In this document: positions 48,014-56,704 of the stretch, piece by piece
How the letters are laid out: each line of letters begins with the position of its first letter
Position numbering within the stretch: the first letter of the stretch is position 1
From: VRUE01 sp963695835
GTDB taxonomy: Bacteria > Actinomycetota > Thermoleophilia > Solirubrobacterales > 70-9
Direction of reading: 5' to 3'
Assembly (NCBI GenBank): GCA_963695835.1
Contig: CAVOHR010000001.1
Location: 558,001 to 622,000, forward strand
DNA: 64,000 nucleotides
Translations under genes and position numbers: made by a program
The notes under the pieces: generated by a model
What the model was told of the DNA's origin: nothing
Databases searched by the model: none
Seen by the model: the letters and a program-made list of their open reading frames with translations, nothing else

Positions 48014-51000
48014 ATGGCACTGGAGGCCTTGACCGGCCGGATCGAGGAGCGCGAGCTCGAGAAGGAGATGCGCTCGTCCTACCTCGACTACGCGATGAGC
48101 GTGATCGTCGGCCGGGCGCTGCCGGATGTCCGCGACGGCCTCAAGCCGGTCCACCGCCGGGTGCTCTACGCGATGCACGACATCGGCCTGCAGCCGACCC
48201 GCGCCTACCGCAAGTGCGCCTTCATCGTCGGCGAGGTGATGGGCAAGTACCACCCGCACGGCGACTCGGCGATCTACGACACCCTCGTCCGCATGGCGCA
48301 GGAGTTCTCGCTGCGCTACATGCTGGTCGACGGCCAGGGCAACTTCGGCTCGATCGACGACGACCCGGCAGCGGCGATGAGGTACTGCGTCACCGGCGAC
48401 ACCCGGGTGGCCACCACCCGCGGGACGGTTCGGATCGACTCCCTGTTCCCCGATGCCGAGCCGGAGTCCGACAACGACGTCGACCTCGAGGTTCTCGACC
48501 GTCTCGGCCGTCCAGTCCACGTATCGAAGCTCTTTCACTCGGGCGAGCACCCGACGCTTCGCCTTCGCACCTCGCACGGCCACGAGCTGACGGGAACCCA
48601 CAACCATCCGGTCCTCTGCCTGGTCGACATGGCAGGCGTCCCACTGCTCCTCTGGAAGCTGCTGGAGGAGATCGAGCCGGGCGATCGGGTGCTCCAGCTT
48701 CGTTCTCAGCTTCCTCCGCTTCCTCACCAAGATCCGGCCGAGCTAATCGGCGGGTATCTGCGGTCCGAGGGCGACCCGAGCTCGGGTCGCTCGGGCGGCG
48801 GCACGGCGATCATGGAGCGGATCGAGTCGGAAGAGGTTCGCGACGTCGTCGAGCCCCTGGTCAGCGGCGACTACTTCTACGCCGAGGTGGAGTCGGTGGA
48901 GCCCGCCGCGGTCCAGCCGGTCTACTCGCTGCGTGTCGACACGGACGATCACTCGTTCCTGACCAACGGCTTCGTCAGCCACAACACCGAGGCGCGGCTG
49001 GCGCGGCTGGCGACCGAGCTGCTGCGCGACATCGACGCCGACACGGTCGACTTCGGGCCGAACTACGACGAATCGACCCAGGAGCCGCTGATCCTGCCGG
49101 CGCGGTTCCCGAACCTGCTGGTCAACGGGTCGTCGGGGATCGCGGTGGGGATGGCGACCAACATCCCGCCGCACAACCTGCGCGAGGTCGCCGCCGCGGT
49201 CGACGCCTACATCGACGACCCGGGCATCGATCTCGCCGGGTTGATGGAGCACGTCAAGGCCCCCGACTTCCCCGGCGGCGGGATCATGAGCCTGGAGGGG
49301 ATTCGCGACGCCTACGCATCCGGCCGCGGCTCGGTCAAGGTGCGGGCCCGCGCCCACGTCGAGCCGCTGAAGGGCGGCAAGGACGCGATCGTCGTCACCG
49401 AGCTGCCGTTCATGGTCAAGAAGGGCGGCGACACCGGGCTGATCACGAAGATCGCCGACCTCGTCCACGACAAGAAGCTGGAGGGGATCTCCGACCTGCG
49501 CGACGAGTCCGATCGCTCCGGCATGCGGCTGGTGATCGAGCTGAAGCGCGGCGGCCAGCCGGCCAAAGTCGTGCTCAACAACCTCTACAAGAAAACCGCG
49601 ATGCAGACCAGCTTCGGGATCAACATGGTGGCGCTGGTTGACGGCGTGCCGCGCACCCTCAGCCTGCTCGAGATGGTCCACTACTACGTCGAGCACCAGC
49701 GCGAGGTCGTCACCCGGCGCACCCAGTACGAACTGCGCCGCGCCGAGGCTCGCGCGCACATCCTCGAGGGGCTGCTGATCGCGCTCGACAACCTCGACGC
49801 GGTGATCAAGCTGATCCGCGGTTCGGCCGATCCCGACGCCGCCCGCGAGGGCCTGCTCTCCCAGTTCGAGCTCTCGCGCGAGCAGGCGCAGGCGATCCTC
49901 GACATGCGCCTGCAGCGCCTGACCGCGCTGGAGTCCGACAAGGTGCGGGCCGAGCACGCCGACCTGGTCGAGCGGATCGGCGAGCTGCGCGCGATCCTCG
50001 GCGACGAGGCGAGAGTGCTCGGCCTGGTCAAGGAGGAGCTGGCGGAGATCGTCGAGTCCTACGGCGACGAGCGCCGGACCGAACTCGCCCACTTCGCGGG
50101 CGACGTCGGGATCGAGGACATGATCGCCGACCAGCAGATGGTGATCTCGCTGACCGCCTCGGGCTACGTCAAGCGCCTGCCGCTCGCCACCTACCGCCAG
50201 CAGCACCGCGGCGGCGTCGGCGTGATGGGGATGAACATGAAGGAGGACGACTACATCGCCCACCTCCACATCTGCTCGACCCACGACTACCTGCTCTTCT
50301 TCACCAACAAGGGCAAGGTCTACCGGCTGAAGGTCTACGAGCTGCCGGAGGGCTCGCGGACCGCGAAAGGGAGCGCCCTGGTCAACCTGCTGCCGCTGCG
50401 CGAAGGCGAGCGGGTGATGGCGGTGATCCCGACCCGCGACTTCAAGGAGAACAAGTACCTCGCCTTCGCCACCGCCCGGGGCCAGTTCAAGAAGACCGAG
50501 TTCCTCGCCTACAACACGCCGATCCGCGCCGACGGGATCATCGCGATCAAGGTGCGCGACGGCGACGAGCTGGTCCAGGTGCGGCTGACCTCGGGTGAGG
50601 AGGACATCCTGATGGTCTCCCACTCGGGGCACGCCGTGCGCTTCGCCGAGAAGGAGGCCCGGCCGATGGGGCGCGACACCTCCGGGGTGAAAGGCATGAA
50701 CGTCAGCGCCAAGGTCGGCCGCGAGGCCAACCGGGTGCTGGCGATGGACGTTGCCCGCGACGACACCGAGCTGTTCGTCGTCACCGAGAACGGCTACGGC
50801 AAGCGCACCTCGATCTCCGAGTACCCGCGCAAGGGCCGCGGCACGAAAGGGGTGCTCACGGCGAAGCTGACCGCGAAGAAGGGCGGCCTCGCCGGCGCCC
50901 TGATCGTCCGCGAGCACCAGGACCTGCTGTTCATCTCCCAGAACGGGATGGTCCAGCGCACCTCGGTCAGCGGCATCTCGCGGATGGGCCGGCCGACCCA

Positions 51001-51142
51001 GGGGGTGCGGGTGATGAACATCAAGGACGACGACCGGGTAAGCGCCGTCGCCCTCGTTGTCGAGTCGGAGGAGGCGTCGGCCAACGACGCGCCGCCGCAG
51101 GACGAGTTGCCTGAGGCCGCCGAAGACGGGGCGGGCGGGTAG
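48014..51142 (+). CDS. gyrA: DNA gyrase subunit A precursor with an intein
   Basis: 1042 residues before splicing, 842 after. The N-terminal breakage-reunion domain (SSYLDYAMSVIVGRALPDVRDGLKPVHRR) runs to the catalytic tyrosine at residue 124 in AAMRY; a 200-residue intein follows immediately, then the extein resumes with TEARLARLATELL. The C-terminal half holds the DNA-wrapping beta-pinwheel, with the GyrA box QRGGVGV-like stretch (QHRGGVGVMGM near 730) and an acidic tail. Function depends on removal of the intein, since it splits the active site. Confidence 0.96.
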   Translation: MALEALTGRIEERELEKEMRSSYLDYAMSVIVGRALPDVRDGLKPVHRRVLYAMHDIGLQPTRAYRKCAFIVGEVMGKYHPHGDSAIYDTLVRMAQEFSLRYMLVDGQGNFGSIDDDPAAAMRYCVTGDTRVATTRGTVRIDSLFPDAEPESDNDVDLEVLDRLGRPVHVSKLFHSGEHPTLRLRTSHGHELTGTHNHPVLCLVDMAGVPLLLWKLLEEIEPGDRVLQLRSQLPPLPHQDPAELIGGYLRSEGDPSSGRSGGGTAIMERIESEEVRDVVEPLVSGDYFYAEVESVEPAAVQPVYSLRVDTDDHSFLTNGFVSHNTEARLARLATELLRDIDADTVDFGPNYDESTQEPLILPARFPNLLVNGSSGIAVGMATNIPPHNLREVAAAVDAYIDDPGIDLAGLMEHVKAPDFPGGGIMSLEGIRDAYASGRGSVKVRARAHVEPLKGGKDAIVVTELPFMVKKGGDTGLITKIADLVHDKKLEGISDLRDESDRSGMRLVIELKRGGQPAKVVLNNLYKKTAMQTSFGINMVALVDGVPRTLSLLEMVHYYVEHQREVVTRRTQYELRRAEARAHILEGLLIALDNLDAVIKLIRGSADPDAAREGLLSQFELSREQAQAILDMRLQRLTALESDKVRAEHADLVERIGELRAILGDEARVLGLVKEELAEIVESYGDERRTELAHFAGDVGIEDMIADQQMVISLTASGYVKRLPLATYRQQHRGGVGVMGMNMKEDDYIAHLHICSTHDYLLFFTNKGKVYRLKVYELPEGSRTAKGSALVNLLPLREGERVMAVIPTRDFKENKYLAFATARGQFKKTEFLAYNTPIRADGIIAIKVRDGDELVQVRLTSGEEDILMVSHSGHAVRFAEKEARPMGRDTSGVKGMNVSAKVGREANRVLAMDVARDDTELFVVTENGYGKRTSISEYPRKGRGTKGVLTAKLTAKKGGLAGALIVREHQDLLFISQNGMVQRTSVSGISRMGRPTQGVRVMNIKDDDRVSAVALVVESEEASANDAPPQDELPEAAEDGAGG
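48386..48985 (+). other. GyrA mini-intein (200 residues)
   Basis: Starts with Cys (CVTGDTRVAT, block A) and ends with NGFVSHN (block G: penultimate His, terminal Asn), followed by Thr as the +1 residue. Block B is GTHNHPVLC near residue 70 and block F is VYSLRVDTDDHSFLTNG. It occupies the same insertion point, next to the catalytic Tyr, as mycobacterial GyrA inteins, and its order of motifs closely follows the M. xenopi mini-intein. Only a stub, AELIGGYLRSEGD near residue 118, recalls a LAGLIDADG block, so the homing endonuclease is lost. Confidence 0.95.
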
Positions 51143-51387
51143 GGGTCCGCATCGGCGCTTCTGTGGATCGGGTTCCTTGCGCACGAGCCGAGCTCAACCG
51201 GCGGTGGATCCGTGAGCTTGGGGCCTGCTCGTTTTGGAAGTAAGAATGGCTGAGCCACTGGCCATTTCCGCTCCGTCCGCGATACCTGCAATGGTTGCAG
51301 GAGCCTAACCAGAAACGGCGAAGCCAAGCTATTAAAACTAACATCTGGGTCGTAGACGCAACCAATTAGAGGTTGCGCGATAGGTAA
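51143..51387. other. lower-GC non-coding gap after gyrA
   Basis: 245 bp, clearly less GC-rich than its surroundings. It holds a perfect 7 bp hairpin (CCTGCAA-TGG-TTGCAGG, 51285-51301), which may terminate gyrA, and a 6 bp hairpin (GCAACC/GGTTGC) near 51360. No tRNA or other RNA gene is recognised. Confidence 0.5.
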
Positions 51388-51409
51388 ACACGTGGTATTA
51401 CCCACGTGT
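51388..51409. promoter_or_regulatory. palindrome over the start of the following gene
   Basis: ACACGTGG (51388-51395), spacer TATTAC, CCACGTGT (51402-51409). The right half overlaps the GTG start at 51408, a position suited to autorepression by the encoded winged-helix-like protein. Confidence 0.55.
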
Positions 51410-51974
51410 GTCGTCGACCCTTGACTTCAAAGGCAGGAGGTTGGCTCTAGCCAACGTCTTCCGTGACTGGCGCACTGCGAATGAGGCTGCGGGCGAGCTG
51501 GGAACGGAGACGGGGTCGATCTTTGGCCTGGTCAAGCGGATGCACGCCGAGCGCATCCTCGAAGCCGATTCCGACCCAGGCCCCCCGACCCGAGGGACGC
51601 AGTACAGGCTCTCGCACGAGGCTCGCGTCGCTCTCGAGGACGCTGACAAGATCCTCGCATCGGAGGAAGAAGTTGGTCATCTGGTCGATGGTCAGCGTCT
51701 TCTGATCGTACGTGGAGAGGCGGTCACGGCCTTCGAGGAGGCCATGTCTGACCGCAGCCTTTCATCCACTGTCTCCTGGGTGTCTTGGTTGGGGGCGGGG
51801 TGGCTTCTCGCGATGCAGACCGACAGCGATGGCCATGCTTTGCGAAGGCTGGCGACCGTCTTGGAGGGGGCCGGCTACACGTGTGAAAGGGGACGTGTTG
51901 ACGAGTTGCTGCCCGCTAGACGGTTACGTCGTCAGTCCGCCTCAAATCTGGAACGCGCAGGGGCGATTGAGTGA
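51408..51974 (+). CDS. winged-helix-like hypothetical protein
   Basis: 188 residues, not matched to a named family. Residues about 10-75 look like a winged helix (ALANVFRDWRTANEAAGELG, then GSIFGLVKRMHAERILEAD and GTQYRLSHEARVAL). The C-terminal part, from VGHLVDGQRLLIV, has alternating hydrophobic segments and may bind a ligand or partner. Codon use is looser than in the flanking housekeeping genes, suggesting acquisition. GTG overlaps a palindrome, and the stop overlaps the start of the next gene (GTGA), so the two are coupled. Confidence 0.65.
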   Translation: MSSTLDFKGRRLALANVFRDWRTANEAAGELGTETGSIFGLVKRMHAERILEADSDPGPPTRGTQYRLSHEARVALEDADKILASEEEVGHLVDGQRLLIVRGEAVTAFEEAMSDRSLSSTVSWVSWLGAGWLLAMQTDSDGHALRRLATVLEGAGYTCERGRVDELLPARRLRRQSASNLERAGAIE

Positions 51975-52246
51975 CCGGCCCGAAAAGTCCGCGCACGCGA
52001 GGGGACGGCCTGGCGAGAATTGCTCTCGGCGTTATGGGGGTCGCTCTCGCCGGCACCGGGGCGGCCATCATCTGGGCCGCGACGATCCATTGGCCGGCTG
52101 GTTTGTTCGCCGACCCGCCGAGCCTTGCCCTCATCGGCTACGGCGTGACGCTGCTGTTTGCCTGTGCCTTTTACGACGAGGTGGAGATCAGTGCCGGTCC
52201 CTTCGGCATTCCCGTAGTCAGGCGGACCCGCCGACCGCCGGAGTAG
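51971..52246 (+). CDS. small two-helix membrane protein (unknown function)
   Basis: 91 residues with two predicted membrane segments, about 18-38 (ALGVMGVALAGTGAAIIWA) and 52-68, and a short C-terminal tail (PVVRRTRRPPE). No family is recognised. It is translationally coupled to the winged-helix-like gene, so the pair may be a small accessory module. Base composition is lower in GC than the surroundings. Confidence 0.6.
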   Translation: MTGPKSPRTRGDGLARIALGVMGVALAGTGAAIIWAATIHWPAGLFADPPSLALIGYGVTLLFACAFYDEVEISAGPFGIPVVRRTRRPPE

Positions 52247-52311
52247 GCACGACGCAAGCAGGAATTGAGCCCTGCTATCTAGCTAGTGCGTACCGGGTTG
52301 GCTCCAAATAG

Positions 52312-52818
52312 CTAGGCAGCCTGCGGTAAGTACTGCTGCCAGGCTGGGGGGATGCTCGGGCTGGCTACCTGGATGAAGATGCTGGGGCCCGGGGCCTTCG
52401 GCGACCTCTTCGGATGCATCTGGATCTCGCGCGGCAGGCGGTTGCCCTTGCGGCGGTTGCAGCTGGCGCAGGCGGCGACGATGTTCTCCCAGACCGACTT
52501 GCCGCCGCGGCTGCGCGGGATCACGTGGTCGACGGTCAGCCCGGACTTGGTCGAGCCGCAGTACTGGCAGGTCCAGGCGTCGCGGGCCAGCACCGCCCGC
52601 CGCGTGATCTTGCGCCGGTGCGCCTCGCGCGGCACCCGTACGTAGCTGACCAGGCGGATCACGTCGGGGCGGTCGAGCGCCATGTGCTCGGAGTGGATCG
52701 CCCCCTCGCGCCGCTCCAGCAGCTCGGCTTTCTCCTTCAGCAGCAGCACAGCAGCCCGCCTCAGCGTGCAGACGTTGATCGGCTCATACGTAGCGTTGAG
52801 TACGAGAACCCGTGCCAT
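52312..52818 (-). CDS. HNH endonuclease family protein
   Basis: 168 residues from ATG 52818. N-terminal VLVLNATYEPINVCTLRRAAVLLL, then CQYCG near 87, the HNH core VDHVIPRSRGGKSVWENIVAAC near 100 and CASCNRRKGN near 120; the two CxxC pairs bind structural zinc. This widespread single-copy actinobacterial and cyanobacterial type is chromosomal, not obviously mobile. TAGAAT lies 11 nt upstream of the start. Confidence 0.9.
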   Translation of the reverse strand: MARVLVLNATYEPINVCTLRRAAVLLLKEKAELLERREGAIHSEHMALDRPDVIRLVSYVRVPREAHRRKITRRAVLARDAWTCQYCGSTKSGLTVDHVIPRSRGGKSVWENIVAACASCNRRKGNRLPREIQMHPKRSPKAPGPSIFIQVASPSIPPAWQQYLPQAA

Positions 52819-52892
52819 GCTGCCCCGGAATTCTACGCAGCCCGTCCCCCCAAGCTTGCAAAGCGCCTGGGTCGGTGCGCTCGATCCTTCCC

Positions 52893-53729
52893 TCACCCGA
52901 TCGGATACGAACCGAGGATCCGCACCGATTCGGCCTTCTGGCGCAGCGCCTCGATCGCCGCGGCGACGACCTCGTCGTTGAGCGACCCTTCGAGGTCGCA
53001 GAAGAACATGTAGCGGCCGAGGCCCCGGCGCAGCGGGCGCGACTCGATCCGGCTCAGGTTGATCTCACGGTTGGAGAACTCCTGGAGGGCGTCGACGAGC
53101 GCCCCGGGGTGGTCCTGGCCGAGCTCCGAGAAGACCAGTGAGGTTCGGGCCGTGGCGCCGGCCGGCGGCGGTTCGCCGCTCGCCGCGATCCAGACGAAGC
53201 GGGTGACGTTGTCGGCCTCGTCCTCGATCCCCCCGCGCAGGATGACGCAGCCGTAGAGGTCGGCCGCCGAGCGGGCACCGATCGCCGCCCAGGGGCGGAC
53301 CGACTCGCCGACCATCCGCACCGCCTCGGCGGTGCTGCTGACGCTGCGCCGTTCGACCCCCGGCAGGTTCTCGCGCAGGAAGCCGGCGCACTGGGCGAGC
53401 GGCTGCGGGTGGGAGAGGACCGCGGCGACCTCTCCCAGCTCGACGCCCTCGCGGGCGATCAGGTGGGCGCGCACCCGGAAGTCGTGCTCGCCGACGATCG
53501 TCGCCGCCTCGGTCTCGAAGGCGAGCGTGTCGAGCGTGCTGCGCACCGATCCCTCGATCGAGTTCTCGAACGGCACCAGCGCCCGCTCCGCCTCGCCCCG
53601 CTCGACCGCCAGAATCGCGTCATGCACCGTAGGCGTCCGCAACGCCTCCACCTCGACTCCAGCCGGAGCAGCCTCCTTCAAAGCATCTTCAGTAAACGTC
53701 CCAGCCGGCCCAAGAAACGAAATCCTCAT
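52893..53729 (-). CDS. pheA: prephenate dehydratase
   Basis: 278 residues. Catalytic domain at about 1-180 with FLGPAGTFTEDAL, VPFENSIEGSV near 58 and the SSTAEAVR stretch; the conserved TRF catalytic motif is in NVTRFVWIA near 173. A C-terminal ACT domain (TSLVFSELGQDHPGALVDAL and ESRPLRRGLGRYMFF) senses phenylalanine. It makes phenylpyruvate from prephenate. ATG at 53729; the open frame upstream only continues into hairpin HPE-B4. Confidence 0.94.
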   Translation of the reverse strand: MRISFLGPAGTFTEDALKEAAPAGVEVEALRTPTVHDAILAVERGEAERALVPFENSIEGSVRSTLDTLAFETEAATIVGEHDFRVRAHLIAREGVELGEVAAVLSHPQPLAQCAGFLRENLPGVERRSVSSTAEAVRMVGESVRPWAAIGARSAADLYGCVILRGGIEDEADNVTRFVWIAASGEPPPAGATARTSLVFSELGQDHPGALVDALQEFSNREINLSRIESRPLRRGLGRYMFFCDLEGSLNDEVVAAAIEALRQKAESVRILGSYPIG

Positions 53730-53760
53730 CAGCTCATCCGGTGCAGGCTCACCGAGTGCA

Positions 53761-53899
53761 GGGCGGGGTGCGGGGGTCCTGAGGGAGCCTCGCGAAGCGG
53801 GCACCGCAGAGTGATTCCTGCCGCGAAGCGGCACCAAATTCGTGAGCGAAGCGCAAGCGAAGCGAACATAGGCTCCATCAGGATCCCCGCACCCCGCCC
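53761..53899 (-). repeat. HPE-B4: hairpin element family B, copy 4
   Basis: Arms 53761-53790 and 53870-53899 pair over 30 bp with two mismatches. The core, in the opposite orientation to copies 1-3, has the GCCGC-TTC-GCGGC hairpin and the CTCTGCGGTGCCCGCTTCGC block, plus an 11-nt insertion TGCGCTTCGCT. The right arm ends one base before the stop codon of the gene at 53901. Confidence 0.92.
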
Positions 53900-53900
53900 G

Positions 53901-54941
53901 TCATTCGAAGATGACGGAATACGTCGCTTCGTTGTTTTCAGAGACCTGCTCGCCAGGCACCGGTTCCGCTTCGACTTCCAGCGTCGCTTCGCCCGTCGGC
54001 GCCGGCGTCAACGGGATCGTCACCGTTTCGGCCGCACCGGCTTCGATGCTGCTGATCTCCCCCTGCACCGGGCTGCCGCCGTTGACCCTGACCGAGACGG
54101 TGACGCCGTTCTCGGTCGATTCGCCCTGGTTCTGGACTTCGACTTCGACTTCCGGCGTTTCTTCCGCCGCGATCGCGTTCGGCACTTCGGCGCTCAGTTC
54201 GACTCCGTTGACGCTGGTCGAGATCAGGCCGAGGCCGTGGACGCCCGGGGTCGCCCCGGCGGTCGCGCCGCTGACCGACCCGAGCGCGCCGCTGACCGTG
54301 CTTTCGTCGAGCCACCTGGTCCCTTCGGGGAGGAATTCGCTCTCCGGCACGTCGTCGCCTTCGATCCCGTTGTCGGCCAGCACGCCGTCGATTTCGGGCT
54401 TCGCGACGGAGCGGTAGAGGACGTCGCCGGCGAGCAGCACCTGCATCTGCCCGGCGATCGCTTCGGTCGCCTTCTTCGAGCCGGCGTCGCCCAGCGCGGT
54501 GCTCATCTTGTCGGCGATTTCGGTCATCGCCGCGCCGCGCAGCTCGTAGACCAGCTTCAGCGCCCTCTGCGCGCTGCTCATGTCGCCCGGCGTGTCGAGC
54601 CCGTCGATCCGCGAGACGTAGTTGTCCATCGCGCTGCGGTCGGCGTCGACCTGGGCGACGAATTCGGTGACCGAGAGGCCGCCGGGGTCCGACAGCTTGC
54701 CGAAGAAGCTCTTGCTGGTCCGCTGGGTCTCGTCGACGATCTGGCTGACGTTGCGCGCGTAGTCGCTCAGCGCCCGGTGCTTGCGCGCGTTGAGGCAGCC
54801 GCGCACGCCGAGCACGATCAGGATCAGGATCAGCAGGCCGGCGCCCAGCGCCAGCCCCCGGCGGATCAGTATCTGCTGCCGTTCGGGACGGCGCGGCGGG
54901 CGCCGCCGCCGGCCCGCCCGGGATGCGAGGGAATCCTCCAA
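53901..54941 (-). CDS. membrane-anchored protein with CARDB-like C-terminal domain
   Basis: 346 residues. A basic N-terminus (about 1-28) and one membrane segment at about 30-47 (GLALGAGLLILILIVLGV), an extracytoplasmic helical region at about 55-220, then a beta-sandwich resembling CARDB/cell-adhesion domains (ETPEVEVEVQNQGESTENGVTVSVRVNG near 270). Nearly every glutamate in the exported part is GAA. It diverges from the kinase cluster and may be an envelope component linked to it. Start is TTG at 54941, with CATACT 7 nt upstream. Confidence 0.72.
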   Translation of the reverse strand: MEDSLASRAGRRRRPPRRPERQQILIRRGLALGAGLLILILIVLGVRGCLNARKHRALSDYARNVSQIVDETQRTSKSFFGKLSDPGGLSVTEFVAQVDADRSAMDNYVSRIDGLDTPGDMSSAQRALKLVYELRGAAMTEIADKMSTALGDAGSKKATEAIAGQMQVLLAGDVLYRSVAKPEIDGVLADNGIEGDDVPESEFLPEGTRWLDESTVSGALGSVSGATAGATPGVHGLGLISTSVNGVELSAEVPNAIAAEETPEVEVEVQNQGESTENGVTVSVRVNGGSPVQGEISSIEAGAAETVTIPLTPAPTGEATLEVEAEPVPGEQVSENNEATYSVIFE

Positions 54942-54994
54942 GGGGGGGAGTATGTCGCAGGAGGAAGCGGATTCGCGGCGAAGTCGGGGGGGCT

Positions 54995-55915
54995 TTGGTC
55001 GGCTCGCTCGTGCTCAACCGCTTCCTGATCGAGCGCCGCATCGGCAGCGGCGGCTTCGGCGTGGTCTACGAAGCCTGGGACGGCCGCCTCGAGCGCACCG
55101 TCGCGGTCAAGACGATCGAGTCGCGCGGTGCCGATGATTGCCGCCGGGTGATGCGCGAGGCGCAGGCGGCGGCGCGGCTCAACCACCCCGGCATCGTCAC
55201 CCTCTACGAGATGGGGGAGGAGGACGGCAAAGCCCTGCTCGTCACCGAGCTGGTCGACGGCTCGACCCTGGCCGAGCTGAGCACCGAAGGGGCGCTCGGC
55301 GATCGCGAGATCGGCGAGATCGGCGCCGACCTCTGCGAGGCGCTCGACCACGCCCACGCCCGCGGCGTCGTCCACCGCGACGTCAAGCCGCAGAACGTGC
55401 TGGTCGGAAACGATGACGAGGCGGGCGCCAAGCTGATGGACTTCGGCGTCGCCCGCCTCGCCGGCGCCGCCGCGCTGACGGCGCCGGGCGACGTCGTCGG
55501 CACCCTCGCCTACATGTCGCCCGAGCAGGCGGAGGGCCGCGCCGCCGGCCCCGAGGCCGACGTCTACTCGCTGGCCCTGACGCTGTACGAGTGCTGGAGC
55601 GGCGAGAACCCGAACCGCCGGGCGACCCCGGCGGCGACCGCGCGGGCGATCGGCGGGCGACCGCGCTCGCTGCGCCGGCTCCGCCCCGACCTGCCGCGCG
55701 AGCTGAGCGAGACGATCGACGCTGCCCTCTCGCCGCGCCCGTCTCGCCGGCCGGCGCTGGAGGAGCTGGGTGCCGCGATCGAGGACTCGCTCGACCGGCT
55801 GGCCGCCGAGCCGGCCGGCTCGGCGACCCCGCTCGGGATGCGGCTCGGCGCCCTCGCCGCCGCGGCCGTGCTCGGCGCGTGGCTGGCGGTCGGCCACGGA
55901 GCCTTCCTACCGTAG
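54995..55915 (+). CDS. serine/threonine protein kinase (PknA-like)
   Basis: About 306 residues. Hanks-type kinase: glycine loop IGSGGFGVVYEAWD at about 13-26, VAVKTIE with the ATP lysine near 36, catalytic HRDVKPQNVLV near 128, DFGVARL near 150, APE-equivalent SPEQAEG near 173. One membrane segment near the C-terminus (MRLGALAAAAVLGAWLAV) with almost nothing beyond it, so there is no external sensor. TTG at 54995 is the assumed start; GTG at 55010 is possible. It is first in the fhaA-fhaB-PP2C-rodA-pbp-pknB cluster. Confidence 0.88.
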   Translation: MVGSLVLNRFLIERRIGSGGFGVVYEAWDGRLERTVAVKTIESRGADDCRRVMREAQAAARLNHPGIVTLYEMGEEDGKALLVTELVDGSTLAELSTEGALGDREIGEIGADLCEALDHAHARGVVHRDVKPQNVLVGNDDEAGAKLMDFGVARLAGAAALTAPGDVVGTLAYMSPEQAEGRAAGPEADVYSLALTLYECWSGENPNRRATPAATARAIGGRPRSLRRLRPDLPRELSETIDAALSPRPSRRPALEELGAAIEDSLDRLAAEPAGSATPLGMRLGALAAAAVLGAWLAVGHGAFLP

Positions 55916-55924
55916 GATTTTCCG

Positions 55925-56689
55925 ATCGGCGTCCTGCGCAACCTCAAGAGTCGCATCGAAGGCCTGGTCGAGGGGGTGTTCAGCCGCGCCTTCAGCTCCG
56001 AGGTGCAGCCGGTCGAGCTGGCCCGCAAGCTGGCCAAGGAGATGGACTCGCACAAGACGGCGGGCGTGGCCCGCGTCTACGTCCCCAACGAGTACACGGT
56101 CTACCTCTCGGGCAAGGACCGCACTCGGCTGGAGGGCTACGAGCGCGGCCTTGAGCAGGAGCTGGCGGGCTACCTGCTGGAGCACGCGCGGCGGCGGAGC
56201 TACGACCTCCTCACCCGGCCGACGGTCGCCTTCGAGACCGACGAGCGGCTGCGGCTGGGTGAGTTCGGGATCCAGGCGCGGCTGGTCAAGCCGCCCGCCC
56301 ACGAGGGCGCGCCCCCGAGCCAGGGGGAGGAGGGCCACACGATGGTCTACACGGCGCCGCGCGAGGCGCCGCCGAAGCAGAGCCCGCCGCAGCGCGCCGA
56401 GGTGGCGACCCGCGCGGTGGTCACCGTCGACGAGCGCCGCTACGTGCTCGAGGGGCCGCGGGCGACGATCGGCCGCTCCAAGGAAGCCGACTGCGTCCTG
56501 CGCGACCCCAACGTCTCCCGCCACCACGCCGAGCTGCGTCGTTCGCCGCAGGGAGATTGGACGATCGCCGACCTCGGCTCGACCAACGGGGTCAAGGTCA
56601 ACGGCCGCCGCGTCGGCTCGACCCGGCTCTCCTCCGGCGACGAGGTGACACTCGGCACGACCAGCTTCAGGTTCGACATCGAGCAGTAG
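55925..56689 (+). CDS. fhaA: FHA-domain protein with DUF3662 N-terminal domain (FhaA-like)
   Basis: About 254 residues. N-terminal DUF3662 domain (GVLRNLKSRIEGLVEGVFSRAFSS-type start, then VELARKLAKEMDSHK and VYVPNEYTVYLSGKDR), a proline-rich linker, and a C-terminal FHA domain with TIGRSKEADCVL, SRHHAELRR and GSTNGVKVNGR near 175-235. FhaA binds phosphothreonine on partners in the cell-wall kinase pathway. The start is unusual: no ATG, GTG or TTG exists between the upstream stop and the conserved start; ATC at 55925 sits 7 nt after AGGA and matches where homologs begin. GTG at 55976 would cut 17 conserved residues. Confidence 0.85.
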   Translation: MGVLRNLKSRIEGLVEGVFSRAFSSEVQPVELARKLAKEMDSHKTAGVARVYVPNEYTVYLSGKDRTRLEGYERGLEQELAGYLLEHARRRSYDLLTRPTVAFETDERLRLGEFGIQARLVKPPAHEGAPPSQGEEGHTMVYTAPREAPPKQSPPQRAEVATRAVVTVDERRYVLEGPRATIGRSKEADCVLRDPNVSRHHAELRRSPQGDWTIADLGSTNGVKVNGRRVGSTRLSSGDEVTLGTTSFRFDIEQ

Positions 56690-56704
56690 CCGTAGGGTGC
56701 AGGC

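Noticed and set aside
48743..51184. An 813-codon minus-strand frame over gyrA
   Set aside because: Antisense shadow of gyrA with no recognisable protein features.
51143..51387. A possible tRNA or small RNA after gyrA
   Set aside because: Short stems exist but no cloverleaf, anticodon arm or known RNA motif can be folded.
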